Positions 34,626 to 43,560 are shown, counted from the first letter of the stretch. The stretch: 64,000 nucleotides of DNA from Treponema brennaborense DSM 12168 (GCF_000212415.1 NC_015500.1:1240001-1304000), one strand, 5' to 3'. The notes: generated by a model not told the origin, from the sequence alone. Numbers and translations: made by a program.

Positions 34626-34727
34626 TCCCGCGATGCGGTCTTGCTTACCGAGTTTGGAAAACTATCTGAAAGAGGTTTCCAAACTCGCAGGGTTGTCGAA
34701 TCCGTAATAAATTGGGGATAGCCCCTC
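34621..34727 (-). repeat. 107-bp palindromic element, copy 3 (diverged)
   Basis: Exactly 107 bp between the same borders (CGCAAT at one end, CCCCTC at the other), with more substitutions and an imperfect inner dyad. It does not sit behind an MKMFLEE start, so it marks the borders of the element independently of the leader gene. Confidence 0.7.
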
Positions 34728-34782
34728 ATTCGGAGTATTTCCCTTTTACCGAACGAATCTCTTATATTCATCGGGTAAAAAA

Positions 34783-36174
34783 GAGTTATACTCAAAAGTT
34801 GTGGATGAGTTAAATTAAAAATAGAAAAAGAGACTGAGATTTGTTAAAGTTTAATGACCAAACCAAACAAAAACAAAGGACAGTCTCTTATGGAAAATAT
34901 TTTACAGTGGAATTTGGAAAAAAGCACTACAGCAAGTGCAGATTTTTTTGAAAATCTTGTCCGGGAATCGGCAAGAAAGATGCTCGCGGCGGCATTGGAA
35001 AGCGAAGTTGACCAGTTCATCCAGAAACATCAGCATAAGCTGGATGCAGACGGACATAGGACGGTGGTCAGAAACGGCTATATGCCGGAACGTGAAATTC
35101 AGGCGACATGCGGAACAATCAAAGTCCGCCAGCCTCGCATTGACGACCGTGCTCTTCCTGGTCCAGAGCGTTTTACAAGTGCGATTCTTCCCAGGTTCAT
35201 GCGGAAAACACCGACACTTGAGAACGTGATTCCAACGCTGTACCTGAAAGGAATCTCCACAAACAAGTTTCAGGATGCGCTAACGGCGATTTTCGGAGAA
35301 GGCGCGAAAGGCTTTTCTCCGGCAACAATAACAAGACTCAAGGAGGTCTGGCGGAAAGAATATAACGAATGGGCACACAGAAGGCTTGACGGAAAAGAAT
35401 ACGTATATGTGTGGGCTGACGGTGTCTACTGCAATGCCCGGCTTGATGACCAGAAACTCTGTCTCCTTGTAATAATTGGAGTTACAGTAGACGGAAAGAA
35501 GGAGCTTGTGGCAGTTCATCAGGGAGTGCGTGAAAGTGAGGAATCCTGGCTTGAGGTTCTGCGCGACTTGAAATTCCGCGGACTTACGGCAGCTCCAAAA
35601 CTTGCAATATGTGACGGAGCGCTTGGATTTCAAAATGCAGTGGATAAAGTCTGGGGTCAGATGAAAATCCAGCGATGCTGGTTTCACAAGACGGGCAATG
35701 TGCTGGACAAAATGCCGGACTGCGTTCAGCCGGCGGCTAAAAAGAAACTTCAGGATATTTTTCTTGCAGACACAAAACAGCACGCACAGGATGCCTATCG
35801 GCATTTCATTGATACGTATGAGCTGAAATATCCGAAAGCAACGGAGTGCCTTGCAAAAGATTACGATGACCTGTTCAGGTTCTATGATTATCCGGCAGAG
35901 CACTGGGTTCATATCAGGACTTCAAACCCGATTGAATCGATGTTCGCAACGGTAAGGCTAAGGCACAGGTCAACTAAAGGAAATGGTTCTGCGGATGCCA
36001 CGCTCGCAATGGTGTTTAAGCTCTGCAAGGAAGCTGAAAAGAACTGGAGACGGCTCAAAGGTTTTGAAAAGCTCCAGCTGGTCAAAGAAGATAAAACTTT
36101 TGTAGATGGAATCTTACAGATTGCAGCCTAAACAAATCCCAGGATTTTTCATCCACAACATTTGACAATTTCTC
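34783..36174 (+). mobile_element. IS256-family insertion sequence with 9-bp target duplication
   Basis: The ends are imperfect 26-bp inverted repeats (both begin GAG and share GTTGTGGATGA). The flanking 9 bp GGTAAAAAA is repeated exactly at 34774-34782 and 36175-36183, as expected for this family. Intact ends and an intact transposase suggest a recent insertion. It landed in the last codons of the LRR protein gene. Confidence 0.9.
34854..36131 (+). CDS. IS256-family transposase
   Basis: The 425-residue protein (ATG 34854; ATG 34890 with a weak AAAGGA is an alternative) has the mutator-family layout. It has VRESARKMLAAALESEVDQF near the N-terminus, RNGYMPEREIQATCGTIKVR, and the DDE residues in YVWADGVYCNARLDD (Asp 1), LAICDGALGFQNAV (Asp 2) and TSNPIESMFATVRLRHR (Glu). 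WFHKTGNVLDKMP lies between. It is full length, so the element could still be active. Confidence 0.92.
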   Translation: MTKPNKNKGQSLMENILQWNLEKSTTASADFFENLVRESARKMLAAALESEVDQFIQKHQHKLDADGHRTVVRNGYMPEREIQATCGTIKVRQPRIDDRALPGPERFTSAILPRFMRKTPTLENVIPTLYLKGISTNKFQDALTAIFGEGAKGFSPATITRLKEVWRKEYNEWAHRRLDGKEYVYVWADGVYCNARLDDQKLCLLVIIGVTVDGKKELVAVHQGVRESEESWLEVLRDLKFRGLTAAPKLAICDGALGFQNAVDKVWGQMKIQRCWFHKTGNVLDKMPDCVQPAAKKKLQDIFLADTKQHAQDAYRHFIDTYELKYPKATECLAKDYDDLFRFYDYPAEHWVHIRTSNPIESMFATVRLRHRSTKGNGSADATLAMVFKLCKEAEKNWRRLKGFEKLQLVKEDKTFVDGILQIAA

Positions 36175-36779
36175 GGTAAAAAACTGTACGAGTCGCTGCC
36201 TAAAAATAATCTTTTTGCCACGGGATTCAATGAAAGAATATAAACTGCGTTATCGTTTGCTTTGATGTGTGATATTTCTTCAATCTTATTACCGGATAGA
36301 TTGATATACTGCAGATTTTTTCCGTGATCTGCAAAATCTTTTAGGCTGGTAATACCGCAGTTTACCATTGCCAAATATTCAAGCTTTTGCAATTTCAATA
36401 TGTCGAACAGTTTTGAAAACGTAACGCTTTGAATATCCAGTACTTTCAATTTGGGCAGTGAATATAGAAAGCTGAAATCACTTACGTGTAAGTCGTACAA
36501 TGTCAGAACTTCCAGTTCCGTACACTGTCTTAGAAACGATAAATCCTTCAAAAATGCGGTTCCGACGAGACTCACTTCCGTAAGATTTTTCAGTTTTTCT
36601 AAATTTTCTATTTTTGAAACATACGAACCGTACCCTAGTGAAAAGGTTTCGGTGTTTGTATCGTAATACAGGCTTTCTGCCGTACCGTTCTTTTCGGAAA
36701 TTAATTTGATTTCAATTTCTTCCGCAAAAGAAAAAGATACTGTAAGAAAAAGTAAAAACAGAGTTATATTTCTTTTCAT
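36114..36779 (-). CDS. Secreted leucine-rich-repeat protein, C-terminus altered by IS insertion
   Basis: The protein starts at ATG 36779 (MKRNITLFLLFLTVSFSFAE), a signal peptide. Five to six leucine-rich repeats follow: IENLEKLKNLTEVSLVGTAF, LSFLRQCTELEVLTLYDLHV, FSFLYSLPKLKVLDIQSVTF, LKLQKLEYLAMVNCGITSLK and NLQYINLSGNKIEEI. The last genuine residues are GSDSYSFLP; the next 14 (RNCQMLWMKNPGICLGC...) are read from the IS end. Removing the IS and one target copy restores DEYKRFVR and a stop at 34746-34748. Because only eight residues are replaced, the protein may still work. It follows precursor 4 by 20 bp and is probably its partner. Confidence 0.8.
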   Translation of the reverse strand: MKRNITLFLLFLTVSFSFAEEIEIKLISEKNGTAESLYYDTNTETFSLGYGSYVSKIENLEKLKNLTEVSLVGTAFLKDLSFLRQCTELEVLTLYDLHVSDFSFLYSLPKLKVLDIQSVTFSKLFDILKLQKLEYLAMVNCGITSLKDFADHGKNLQYINLSGNKIEEISHIKANDNAVYILSLNPVAKRLFLGSDSYSFLPRNCQMLWMKNPGICLGCNL

Positions 36780-36799
36780 AAGTAAAACCTCTTACATAT

Positions 36800-37444
36800 T
36801 CAGTTTAACGGTACAAAAACGGACTGTTCCGCTGCCGTGCCATGAATACTCCAATCCGTTTCCGTTACAGGAGTATTACCCGGACTATTCCAGACGTGGT
36901 AAGTATTTCCGCCTTGATAGTTGTAATAGAACATGTGATCATAAGTCCCATTTCCATCATTATCTAAAAAACCATATCCCTGAGTTCCTGCTTGAGGGAG
37001 TTCCGTACCGTTCCCATAATTTTGTGTATAAATTTGATCGACAGTTGACGCATTCCCATCCCATGTTCCGGGATTTTGAATTCCCTGATCAACTGCTACA
37101 TTATAACTGTTAATATCACAATGATAATCTTCCGGATTTGCAGGTATTTGATAACCAGGAGTTGTAGATGCATTTTGACTGTTATCGTTCTGTTCATCTG
37201 AAATCATATCCGACTCGATTTGTTCTTCGTTCAACCCGTATCCGGGTTTCCAACCGGTAAGCGCGCTGTAACCCTCCGGAACTGTGTTGTGCGAGCTTGT
37301 CGTATAGCCGCTGAAACTGTTGTACCCATTGCTGCCGGAACCGCTTGAACTGCTGTACTCCGAGCTGCTTAAACCGTAACCGCCGTTTACGGCAACTAAT
37401 TCACTCATATCCAAAACCTTGAATTCATCCAGAAACATTTTCAT
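36800..37444 (-). CDS. Precursor 4: exported protein with double-glycine leader
   Basis: The 214-residue protein starts at ATG 37444, 7 bases after AAGGAGAG. The leader is MKMFLDE plus FKVLDMSELVAVNGG, with Leu-12, Glu-8, Leu-7, Val-4 and Gly-2/Gly-1. Cleavage after Gly22 leaves 192 residues: a Ser/Gly/Tyr linker (YGLSSSEYSSSSGSGSNGYN), an acidic Asn/Gln-rich spacer, then a domain with a single Cys (NPEDYHCDINSYNVAVDQGI) and a later His (FLDNDGNGTYDHMFYYNYQG). The Cys...DH-aromatic order recalls NlpC/P60-type cysteine hydrolases, but this is a low-confidence idea. It is first in a two-gene unit with the LRR protein. Confidence 0.78.
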   Translation of the reverse strand: MKMFLDEFKVLDMSELVAVNGGYGLSSSEYSSSSGSGSNGYNSFSGYTTSSHNTVPEGYSALTGWKPGYGLNEEQIESDMISDEQNDNSQNASTTPGYQIPANPEDYHCDINSYNVAVDQGIQNPGTWDGNASTVDQIYTQNYGNGTELPQAGTQGYGFLDNDGNGTYDHMFYYNYQGGNTYHVWNSPGNTPVTETDWSIHGTAAEQSVFVPLN

Positions 37445-37462
37445 TTGTTTCTCTCCTTGTTT

Positions 37463-37478
37463 CATGTGGGCTCACATG
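37463..37478. promoter_or_regulatory. Palindrome upstream of precursor 4
   Basis: CATGTGGGCTCACATG pairs except for two central bases and lies 19 bp upstream of the precursor 4 start, close to its ribosome site. It may be an operator or a small hairpin in the leader. The remaining gap up to 37938 holds the duplicated glycosyltransferase start and nothing else I can support. Confidence 0.3.
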
Positions 37479-37617
37479 ATTTTTATTTTTGCAGCTACAC
37501 GGCTGCCATATTCAATTTCGGTGAATTGTATAATATGAACGGAGAAGAGATATCTGTTTTCAGAACAATTGTGAAAAACGGTAAGTTTTGGCGGTGAAGA
37601 TCCCCGAAACAGCACGC

Positions 37618-37734
37618 ATCCGTGCCGGATGTTCGGAAGTGACGAACAGAACTTTCATATGTAACTCTCTCAACGTTTAATATAACATCAGTGTAAGTTG
37701 CTAAACCGGTTTTGTCAACAACAAATATATTTTT
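37618..37734 (-). pseudogene. Duplicated promoter and first 13 codons of the glycosyltransferase gene
   Basis: This 117-bp segment is nearly identical to 34209-34325, with the ATG at 37658 corresponding to 34249. It includes the TTGACA promoter and the first 13 codons, and then diverges. A second glycosyltransferase gene, or its start, once lay here. The promoter copy could now drive precursor 4. Confidence 0.8.
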
Positions 37735-37938
37735 TCTATTGTTTAAGTAAAATTATATCAATCATAATATAAAATATATGAAATATTAATGAAAATGAAA
37801 GTTATTATAGTCCGGAATATGATTCTGCTGTTTTATAAAACGAATATCGTTTATGAATATTACGGTACAACCGGCAGGCGGTACGGACAGCCTTGCACAG
37901 GGGAGATGTTACACCTGCCGGTCTTGAACGGCGGTATA

Positions 37939-38082
37939 TTACGCTTTTGTATACGTTGTGTTTTTGCACTTCGGGCAGGGCGGCAATACATCGGAATCAT
38001 CGTTCAAAACGACTTTCTGATCACATTTCGTGCAAACGTAAGTACCTTTTCCGGGTTTTTCACCGGATTTGTATATTTTCAT
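37939..38082 (-). CDS. Small zinc-ribbon protein (rubredoxin-like fold)
   Basis: The 47-residue protein starts at ATG 38082, 6 bases after AGGAG. It reads MKIYKSGEKPGKGTYVCTKC, then two lysine/valine strands, LPPCPKCKNTTYTKA and TAA. Two CxxC pairs (Cys17/20 and Cys36/39) form a standard zinc ribbon. Such single-domain proteins are common in Firmicutes and spirochaetes and have no assigned role. The open frame on the other strand here is a shadow of this gene. Confidence 0.85.
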   Translation of the reverse strand: MKIYKSGEKPGKGTYVCTKCDQKVVLNDDSDVLPPCPKCKNTTYTKA

Positions 38083-38186
38083 AATTTTCTCCTATGATTC
38101 ATAGTATAGGAGTTCGGTTTCGATTTTTCAAATTTACTGCCGGCTTACCATACCGAAAGGCAACTGTCCCGTATGTGCTTTACCGT

Positions 38187-38378
38187 GAGTTTCCGTGTAA
38201 CGGAAGTAATAGCTGCAAGAAACCTTGAGGGTATTATCATCGCGAGTTTCCGTGTAACGGAATCAATAAATGCAAGAAATCTTGAGGGTATTATCATCAC
38301 GAGTTTCTGTGTAACGGAAACAATAAATGCAAGAAACCTTGAGGGTATTATCATCGCGAGTTTCTGTGTAACGGAAAC
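38187..38378. repeat. 57-bp tandem repeat, three full copies plus a partial one
   Basis: Units start at 38187, 38244, 38301 and 38358 (partial). Each contains the short dyad TTCCGT/ACGGAA (or TTCTGT) and GAGGGTATTATCATC. Because 57 is divisible by three, both strands stay open as 19-residue repeats, but neither has a ribosome site. The array fills most of the gap between the zinc-ribbon gene and guaA. Confidence 0.85.
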
Positions 38379-38385
38379 TCGGTAA

Positions 38386-38424
38386 GGTATAAAATGAAAA
38401 GGTATATCCTTTCCATTTTATACC
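38386..38424 (-). terminator. Terminator hairpin after guaA
   Basis: Arms 38386-38402 and 38408-38424 pair over 17 bp with one mismatch (GGTATAAAATG... with CATTTTATACC) around a 5-base loop. It lies directly downstream of the guaA stop. Confidence 0.65.
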
Positions 38425-38425
38425 G

Positions 38426-40387
38426 TCATTCCCAGCCGAACGTTGCCGGCGGCTTGTTCGTAATATCGTAATACACCGCGTCGACGAACGGCAACGCCGC
38501 GATCCGCGAAACGATCGATTCGAGCAGCGGCCGGTCGAGGTGCGCAAAACGGGCGGTCATTACGTCTTCGGAAACGACCGGGCGCAATACGAGTGAACAG
38601 CGATCTGGTGCGGACGCATACGGCAGATTGATCGTTAAGTGCTGGAACACTTTACGGTACCAGCCGTGTTTTTTCAGTTCGTCAAGTACGATGGCGTCCG
38701 CTTCTCTCGTCTGATCGAGTCGGGCTTTGTCGCAGTAGCCTTTCTGAAGCGAAAGAGTCGCATCGGCTTTGCGGTATAAGCAGACGACGGTGCGGTTGAC
38801 GTTTTTTACCGCGTTCGTAATATACGCGGAGGCTTCTTCAAGCGTATCCCACGGCGGAAGACATCTGCACGAGCCGGTCGTGTCCGCAAATGACAGAACC
38901 GCCGGAAATCGGTACGTACGGAAATCACCCTGTACGCCGACCGATTTTACCGGCAAAACGGCAGCCGCGGGACGTGCATACTCCGGAGCGGCGGCTGTTT
39001 TTGACTTTGACTCTGCGTAAACCGCAGTCGCGGCTGCACCGTGTCGTGTCGCCGCTGCCGATTCCGTACCGAACAGTTTTGCAAACGACGCGTCCGCTTG
39101 TACGATCGACGCAACGGCCGCTTCCGCCGCCGCCAATTCTATTTCATCGGTTTCAGTCAGCGCGCCGTTGCTGCACAATACGTTTATCGACAATCCCGGG
39201 CCGGGAAAAGGGTGTCGCATGACCAGTTCTTCGTTGAGACCGATCTTCATACCGATAAGCCGGACTTCGTCTTTGTACAGGTCTTTCAGCGGTTCAATGA
39301 TAAGTCCTTTCGCGATGAGCGCCTGAATACCGTCGACGCGGTTGTGATGCGTTTTGATCGTGTGCGAATTTTTGGTTCCGCCGGATTCGATGATATCGGG
39401 ATAGAGCGTCCCCTGTGCCAGAAGCCACTCGTTTTCGTCGAGTTTCAGCCGTTCGACGACCGCGTCGCGGACGGTGATAAAATTTTCACCGACGGCTTTG
39501 CGTTTTTTCTGCGGATCGGTTTCGCGGTATATCGCTTGCAGAAAACTTTCGGACGCGTCTTCGCAGATGAAATTCGTAAAACCGAAGTTTTTATACCGTT
39601 CGGCTATAACCGCGCTCTCGTTTTTCCGCATAAAACCGTTGTCGATGTGCAGTCCCAGTACGCGTTGCTGACCGAGCGCTTTGTTCAGCAGTGCGAACGC
39701 GACGGTCGAATCGACGCCGCCGGAAAGAAAAAGCAATACGTTGCGTCCCGCGGCGTCCTTTTGTATCTGTGATAAAATCAGGTCAAGCACCGTGTTTTGA
39801 TCCCAGTTCTTTTTCATACCGCAATATTCGGCAAAATTCGTAAATATCGTGTTGCCGCACGGCGTGTCTTTTACTTCAACGTGAAACTGCAAGCCGAATC
39901 TGCGGCGTTTCAGATCCTGAACCGCGGCGAACGGACAATCTTTCGTAAAACCGGCTGTCTCGAATCCGTCTGCACATGCAAGCACGGCGTCCTGATGACT
40001 CATCCATACCTGAGCCGGAAATTCGATTCCTTTAAAGAGCGGACAATTGACGCTGTCGTTTTGCCGCAGCCGGGCGATTCCGAATTCGCCGACCGCCGCG
40101 CGGCCGACTTTTCCGCCGTACTGCTGCGCCATCAGCTGATGTCCGTAGCACAATCCCAACACGGGCACCGTCAATTTCAGAATGTCGCCGTTGAATTCGG
40201 GAACGTCCGCGTCGTAAACGGAAGAAGGCCCGCCTGAAAATACGATACCCTTCGCGCCTTCAAAGACATCAAGCGCTGCGGAGGGCAGGGCGATTTCCGA
40301 ATAATAGCCGAGCAGCCGGAAGCGTTTCGCTATCAGATGCGCGTACTGACTGCCGAAGTCCAGAACGACTATTTTATCGCGGATCAT
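38426..40387 (-). CDS. guaA: GMP synthase (glutamine-hydrolysing), long eukaryote-like form
   Basis: The 653-residue protein has the class I amidotransferase ([37 protein letters not shown] with the Cys, [10 protein letters not shown]), then the ATP-PPase ([16 protein letters not shown]) and the dimerisation domain. Bacterial GuaA has about 515-525 residues. Here the C-terminal domain is enlarged: [20 protein letters not shown] is followed by about 140 residues ([39 protein letters not shown]) before the common end [15 protein letters not shown], as in the two-lobed domain of human GMPS. It makes GMP from XMP. Its start overlaps the pyrG stop (ATGA), coupling the two nucleotide amidotransferases. 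Confidence 0.93.
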   Translation of the reverse strand: MIRDKIVVLDFGSQYAHLIAKRFRLLGYYSEIALPSAALDVFEGAKGIVFSGGPSSVYDADVPEFNGDILKLTVPVLGLCYGHQLMAQQYGGKVGRAAVGEFGIARLRQNDSVNCPLFKGIEFPAQVWMSHQDAVLACADGFETAGFTKDCPFAAVQDLKRRRFGLQFHVEVKDTPCGNTIFTNFAEYCGMKKNWDQNTVLDLILSQIQKDAAGRNVLLFLSGGVDSTVAFALLNKALGQQRVLGLHIDNGFMRKNESAVIAERYKNFGFTNFICEDASESFLQAIYRETDPQKKRKAVGENFITVRDAVVERLKLDENEWLLAQGTLYPDIIESGGTKNSHTIKTHHNRVDGIQALIAKGLIIEPLKDLYKDEVRLIGMKIGLNEELVMRHPFPGPGLSINVLCSNGALTETDEIELAAAEAAVASIVQADASFAKLFGTESAAATRHGAAATAVYAESKSKTAAAPEYARPAAAVLPVKSVGVQGDFRTYRFPAVLSFADTTGSCRCLPPWDTLEEASAYITNAVKNVNRTVVCLYRKADATLSLQKGYCDKARLDQTREADAIVLDELKKHGWYRKVFQHLTINLPYASAPDRCSLVLRPVVSEDVMTARFAHLDRPLLESIVSRIAALPFVDAVYYDITNKPPATFGWE

Positions 40388-42060
40388 TTTGTACCGCCTT
40401 TGCGGTACCGTTCTGCGCTATCCGATGCGCCGCCTTTTCCGGCAGCAGCGGTTCCCGCCGATTCGGCGTACGCGGCGGCGACCTTGATAAATTCCCTGAA
40501 CAGCGGCTGCGGCCGGTTCGGGCGGGATTTGAATTCCGGATGAAACTGCACGCCGACCATCCACGGATGTCCTTCCTGCTCGACGATTTCGATCAGATTG
40601 CGTTCGGGGTTTACGCCGGTCAGGCGCAGCGTGCTGTGTTCAAACTGCGCGCGATATGCGTTGTTGAACTCGTACCGGTGCCGGTGCCGTTCCCAAATGG
40701 TTTCGGCCTTATATGCGGCGGCGGCGGTACTGCCGGCTTTGAGCGCGCATTCGTATTTTCCGAGCCGCAGCGTGCCGCCGAGAATCACGCCGTTCTGGTC
40801 GGGCATCAAATCGATGACCGGTGCCGGCGTGTCCTTGTTCATTTCGGTCGAATTTGCGTCTTTCAGTCCGAGCACGTGGCGCGCGAATTCGATAACCTGA
40901 ATCTGCATGCCGAGGCAGATACCGAAATACGGAACGTTGTGCGTGCGTGCGTACTGCGCCGCGCGGATCATGCCTTCGATGCCGCGGTCGCCGAAGCCGC
41001 CGGGAACGATAATTCCGTCGGCCTGTCCGAGCCGTTCAGCGGCGGTTTTTTCGTCACACAGCGTCTCCGCGTCTATCCAGTCGATGTTCACTTCCGCGTT
41101 GCTGAAAATACCGCCGTGCAGCAGCGATTCCACGACCGAAAGATATGCGTCCCGCAGTTCGACGTATTTGCCGACCAGCGCGATCGTTACCGATTTTGCC
41201 GGATGATACAGCCGGTCCACCATTTGCGCCCAATCTTCAAGATGCGTCGGAGTATCTTCTATAGAAAGCGCCTTGCACACCGCTTTGCCGAGCCCTTCTT
41301 TTTCCATCATGAGCGGCACTTCGTAGATGGACTTTGCGTTCAGGTTTTGAATAATCGAATCCGTTTCCACGTTGCAGAACAGGGCGAGCTTTTCACGGGT
41401 CGCCGCGTCTATCGGCACTTCGCTTCTGAGCATGATAATATCCGGCTGAATTCCCAACCCCTGTAATTCTTTTACCGAATGCTGGGTCGGCTTCGATTTG
41501 AGTTCCTGCGCTTTTTTCATATACGGCAGCAGCGTCAGATGGATATACGCGCAGTTTTCCACACCGACTTCGTATTTTATTTGCCGGATCGCTTCAATAA
41601 ACGGCAGCGATTCGATGTCTCCGACCGTACCGCCGATTTCGGTAATGATTACGTTTGCTCCGGTTTCCTGAGCGGAAAGCAACATGCGCCGCCGGATTTC
41701 GTCCGTTACATTCGGAATGACCTGCACGGTTCCGCCGTGGAACCCGCCTTCGCGTTCTTTATTTAAAATAGAAAGATACACGCGACCGGCCGTCGTATTG
41801 CTGCTTTGGGAAAGACTTTCGTCGGTGAACCGCTCGTAGTGCCCCAAGTCAAGATCCGTTTCGGCACCGTCGTCGGTAACGAACACTTCTCCGTGCTGAT
41901 ACGGATTCATCGTTCCCGGATCGATGTTCAAATACGGGTCGAATTTTTGGTTTACCACCTTGAGGCCGCGGCTTTTCAGTATGAGCCCCAGCGACGCCGC
42001 GGCAATACCTTTCCCCAAAGACGAGACGACCCCGCCGGTAATAAAAATGTATTTTGTCAT
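40384..42060 (-). CDS. pyrG: CTP synthase
   Basis: The 558-residue protein starts at ATG 42060 ([20 protein letters not shown]); longer frames upstream are not conserved. The synthetase half includes [40 protein letters not shown] and [19 protein letters not shown]. The amidotransferase half shows [32 protein letters not shown] with the nucleophile Cys, and [18 protein letters not shown]. It converts UTP to CTP with glutamine. The last 30 residues (Ala/Gly/Ser-rich) are an unconserved tail. Coupled to guaA. Confidence 0.95.
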   Translation of the reverse strand: MTKYIFITGGVVSSLGKGIAAASLGLILKSRGLKVVNQKFDPYLNIDPGTMNPYQHGEVFVTDDGAETDLDLGHYERFTDESLSQSSNTTAGRVYLSILNKEREGGFHGGTVQVIPNVTDEIRRRMLLSAQETGANVIITEIGGTVGDIESLPFIEAIRQIKYEVGVENCAYIHLTLLPYMKKAQELKSKPTQHSVKELQGLGIQPDIIMLRSEVPIDAATREKLALFCNVETDSIIQNLNAKSIYEVPLMMEKEGLGKAVCKALSIEDTPTHLEDWAQMVDRLYHPAKSVTIALVGKYVELRDAYLSVVESLLHGGIFSNAEVNIDWIDAETLCDEKTAAERLGQADGIIVPGGFGDRGIEGMIRAAQYARTHNVPYFGICLGMQIQVIEFARHVLGLKDANSTEMNKDTPAPVIDLMPDQNGVILGGTLRLGKYECALKAGSTAAAAYKAETIWERHRHRYEFNNAYRAQFEHSTLRLTGVNPERNLIEIVEQEGHPWMVGVQFHPEFKSRPNRPQPLFREFIKVAAAYAESAGTAAAGKGGASDSAERYRKGGTK

Positions 42061-42154
42061 ATGATGCTCCGTATGATGCCGAATGTATATTAGATTAAAT
42101 ATACCACAAACGCCGTACCGACGGCAAGAGCGGCCGAAAACGAAGCGCGTTCTT

Positions 42155-43423
42155 TTACCGTTTCCAATACAATTTTGCAAAATAAACCGAAACCTGTGCC
42201 AACGCTTTCCGGCTGACGTCAGGATTTTTGGCGAGCATGGAAGTGAACGTTTCGCTGTTTATTTTAATCAAATCGACGTCAGTTACCGCGACCGCAGTCG
42301 ATTCCCGCCTGTCGTTCAGCAGACACGGCAATTCGCCGAAAAACGCGCCGCGTTCGCAGTACAAACTGTGATTTTTCCGCAAAATCTGTACGGTTCCGCA
42401 GGTCAGGTAATATACGTCGTTCGTGTCGTCGCCTTCGCGGTAGACGACCGTTCCGGCCGAATACGCGATATGTGTCGTATTCGTGCGCATAAAATAATCG
42501 GGCTGAATGAACAGTATCCTGCGGATAACGGCGTCCGCGTTCATGTCATCGCGGTCCGGCAGCAGATACAGTTCGGCAAGCAGCAACTGATCGAAAAACT
42601 GAAATACGAATACGTATTGCGCAAAAAACAGAAAGAGAATGAAAAACGTAAAAACTTCAAGCAGCAGTACGATGCTGTTGCTCAGCACGCCGTAAATCAG
42701 GTTGTATTTGGTCATATCGACGAACGCGGCGAAAATCAGCTGGAATACGACGAACACCGCCGTGCACAGTCCCGACGCGATGGTGCACAAAAGCCACGGC
42801 GGCTTCGTTCCCGACGCGACTCTGAACGACACGGTAACGAATAAAAACATAAGTCCCGCCGGAATGAATTTTAAAAGCAGCGCCGTAATGCGTACAAAAA
42901 ACTGCGGAATGAACGACGTTAAAAACGAAGAAGACAATATGGACTGCCCCGTCGTAAACAGAAAGATAAGGACGGCGACGGCGACGACGATCAGCACTTC
43001 GCCCGCAAGCGAGATAAGCTGCGAAATCAGCGGTTGGCTTTTCGCTTCGGTGTGAAAGATGCAGTTGACGCCCTGCATGACGGAATTGAAAAATCGCCGC
43101 GCCATCCAAAAAATGGAAAGACCGATGACGATTTCAAATATACCGCTGCCGCCTACCGACAGAACCGAATTGATGATTTCGGGAATATCGATCGTTTCGG
43201 CAAATATATCTTCAAAATTGAACAGATTCGTCAGTATGTCGGGAGATGCGTGCAGAAACCGGATCAGGATCGTTGCGATCATGATAATGACCGGTAATAT
43301 GGAAAACAAAAAACCGAACGCACACGCGGAAGCGTACGTGATCAGGTCGTTCCGTACGAAAAAACTGCCGGTGAGAAAGACGGTTTGCGTAAACGTTCTG
43401 AACGAGAGTTTTTTCTTTTCCAT
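42155..43423 (-). CDS. YihY/BrkB-type membrane protein fused to a cNMP-binding domain
   Basis: The 422-residue protein starts at ATG 43423 ([20 protein letters not shown]). Residues 1-285 are a YihY (formerly RNase BN) membrane domain with six hydrophobic segments ([60 protein letters not shown]). From about residue 320 a cyclic-nucleotide-binding fold follows: [57 protein letters not shown]. The GELP-x-LL-x-x-RR pattern matches a phosphate-binding cassette. Most bacterial YihY proteins lack this domain, so ligand control of the membrane part is suggested. Confidence 0.85.
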   Translation of the reverse strand: MEKKKLSFRTFTQTVFLTGSFFVRNDLITYASACAFGFLFSILPVIIMIATILIRFLHASPDILTNLFNFEDIFAETIDIPEIINSVLSVGGSGIFEIVIGLSIFWMARRFFNSVMQGVNCIFHTEAKSQPLISQLISLAGEVLIVVAVAVLIFLFTTGQSILSSSFLTSFIPQFFVRITALLLKFIPAGLMFLFVTVSFRVASGTKPPWLLCTIASGLCTAVFVVFQLIFAAFVDMTKYNLIYGVLSNSIVLLLEVFTFFILFLFFAQYVFVFQFFDQLLLAELYLLPDRDDMNADAVIRRILFIQPDYFMRTNTTHIAYSAGTVVYREGDDTNDVYYLTCGTVQILRKNHSLYCERGAFFGELPCLLNDRRESTAVAVTDVDLIKINSETFTSMLAKNPDVSRKALAQVSVYFAKLYWKR

Positions 43424-43560
43424 AGATAATACTATATCAGAAAAAAAGCGGTAACGCCAGATTGTTTTTCGATATGACCGGTATGACCGGTAAAACCGCC
43501 TCGCTGCGTGAACAGCCTCGTCGCTCTCATAGCCGCGCCTTCGGCCCGCGTACCGTAATA

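Noticed and set aside
37789-38097. A 102-residue plus-strand frame
   Set aside because: It is the antisense shadow of the small zinc-ribbon gene, which has a ribosome site and two CxxC pairs.
38187-38378. The 57-bp repeats as a CRISPR array or as a coding repeat protein
   Set aside because: No unique spacers exist, and neither strand offers a start with a ribosome site; both frames are open only because 57 is divisible by three.
43480-43560. A tRNA or structured RNA gene upstream of ndk
   Set aside because: The GC-rich stretch does not fold into a cloverleaf with conserved tRNA bases by eye; no tRNA gene is apparent in the window.
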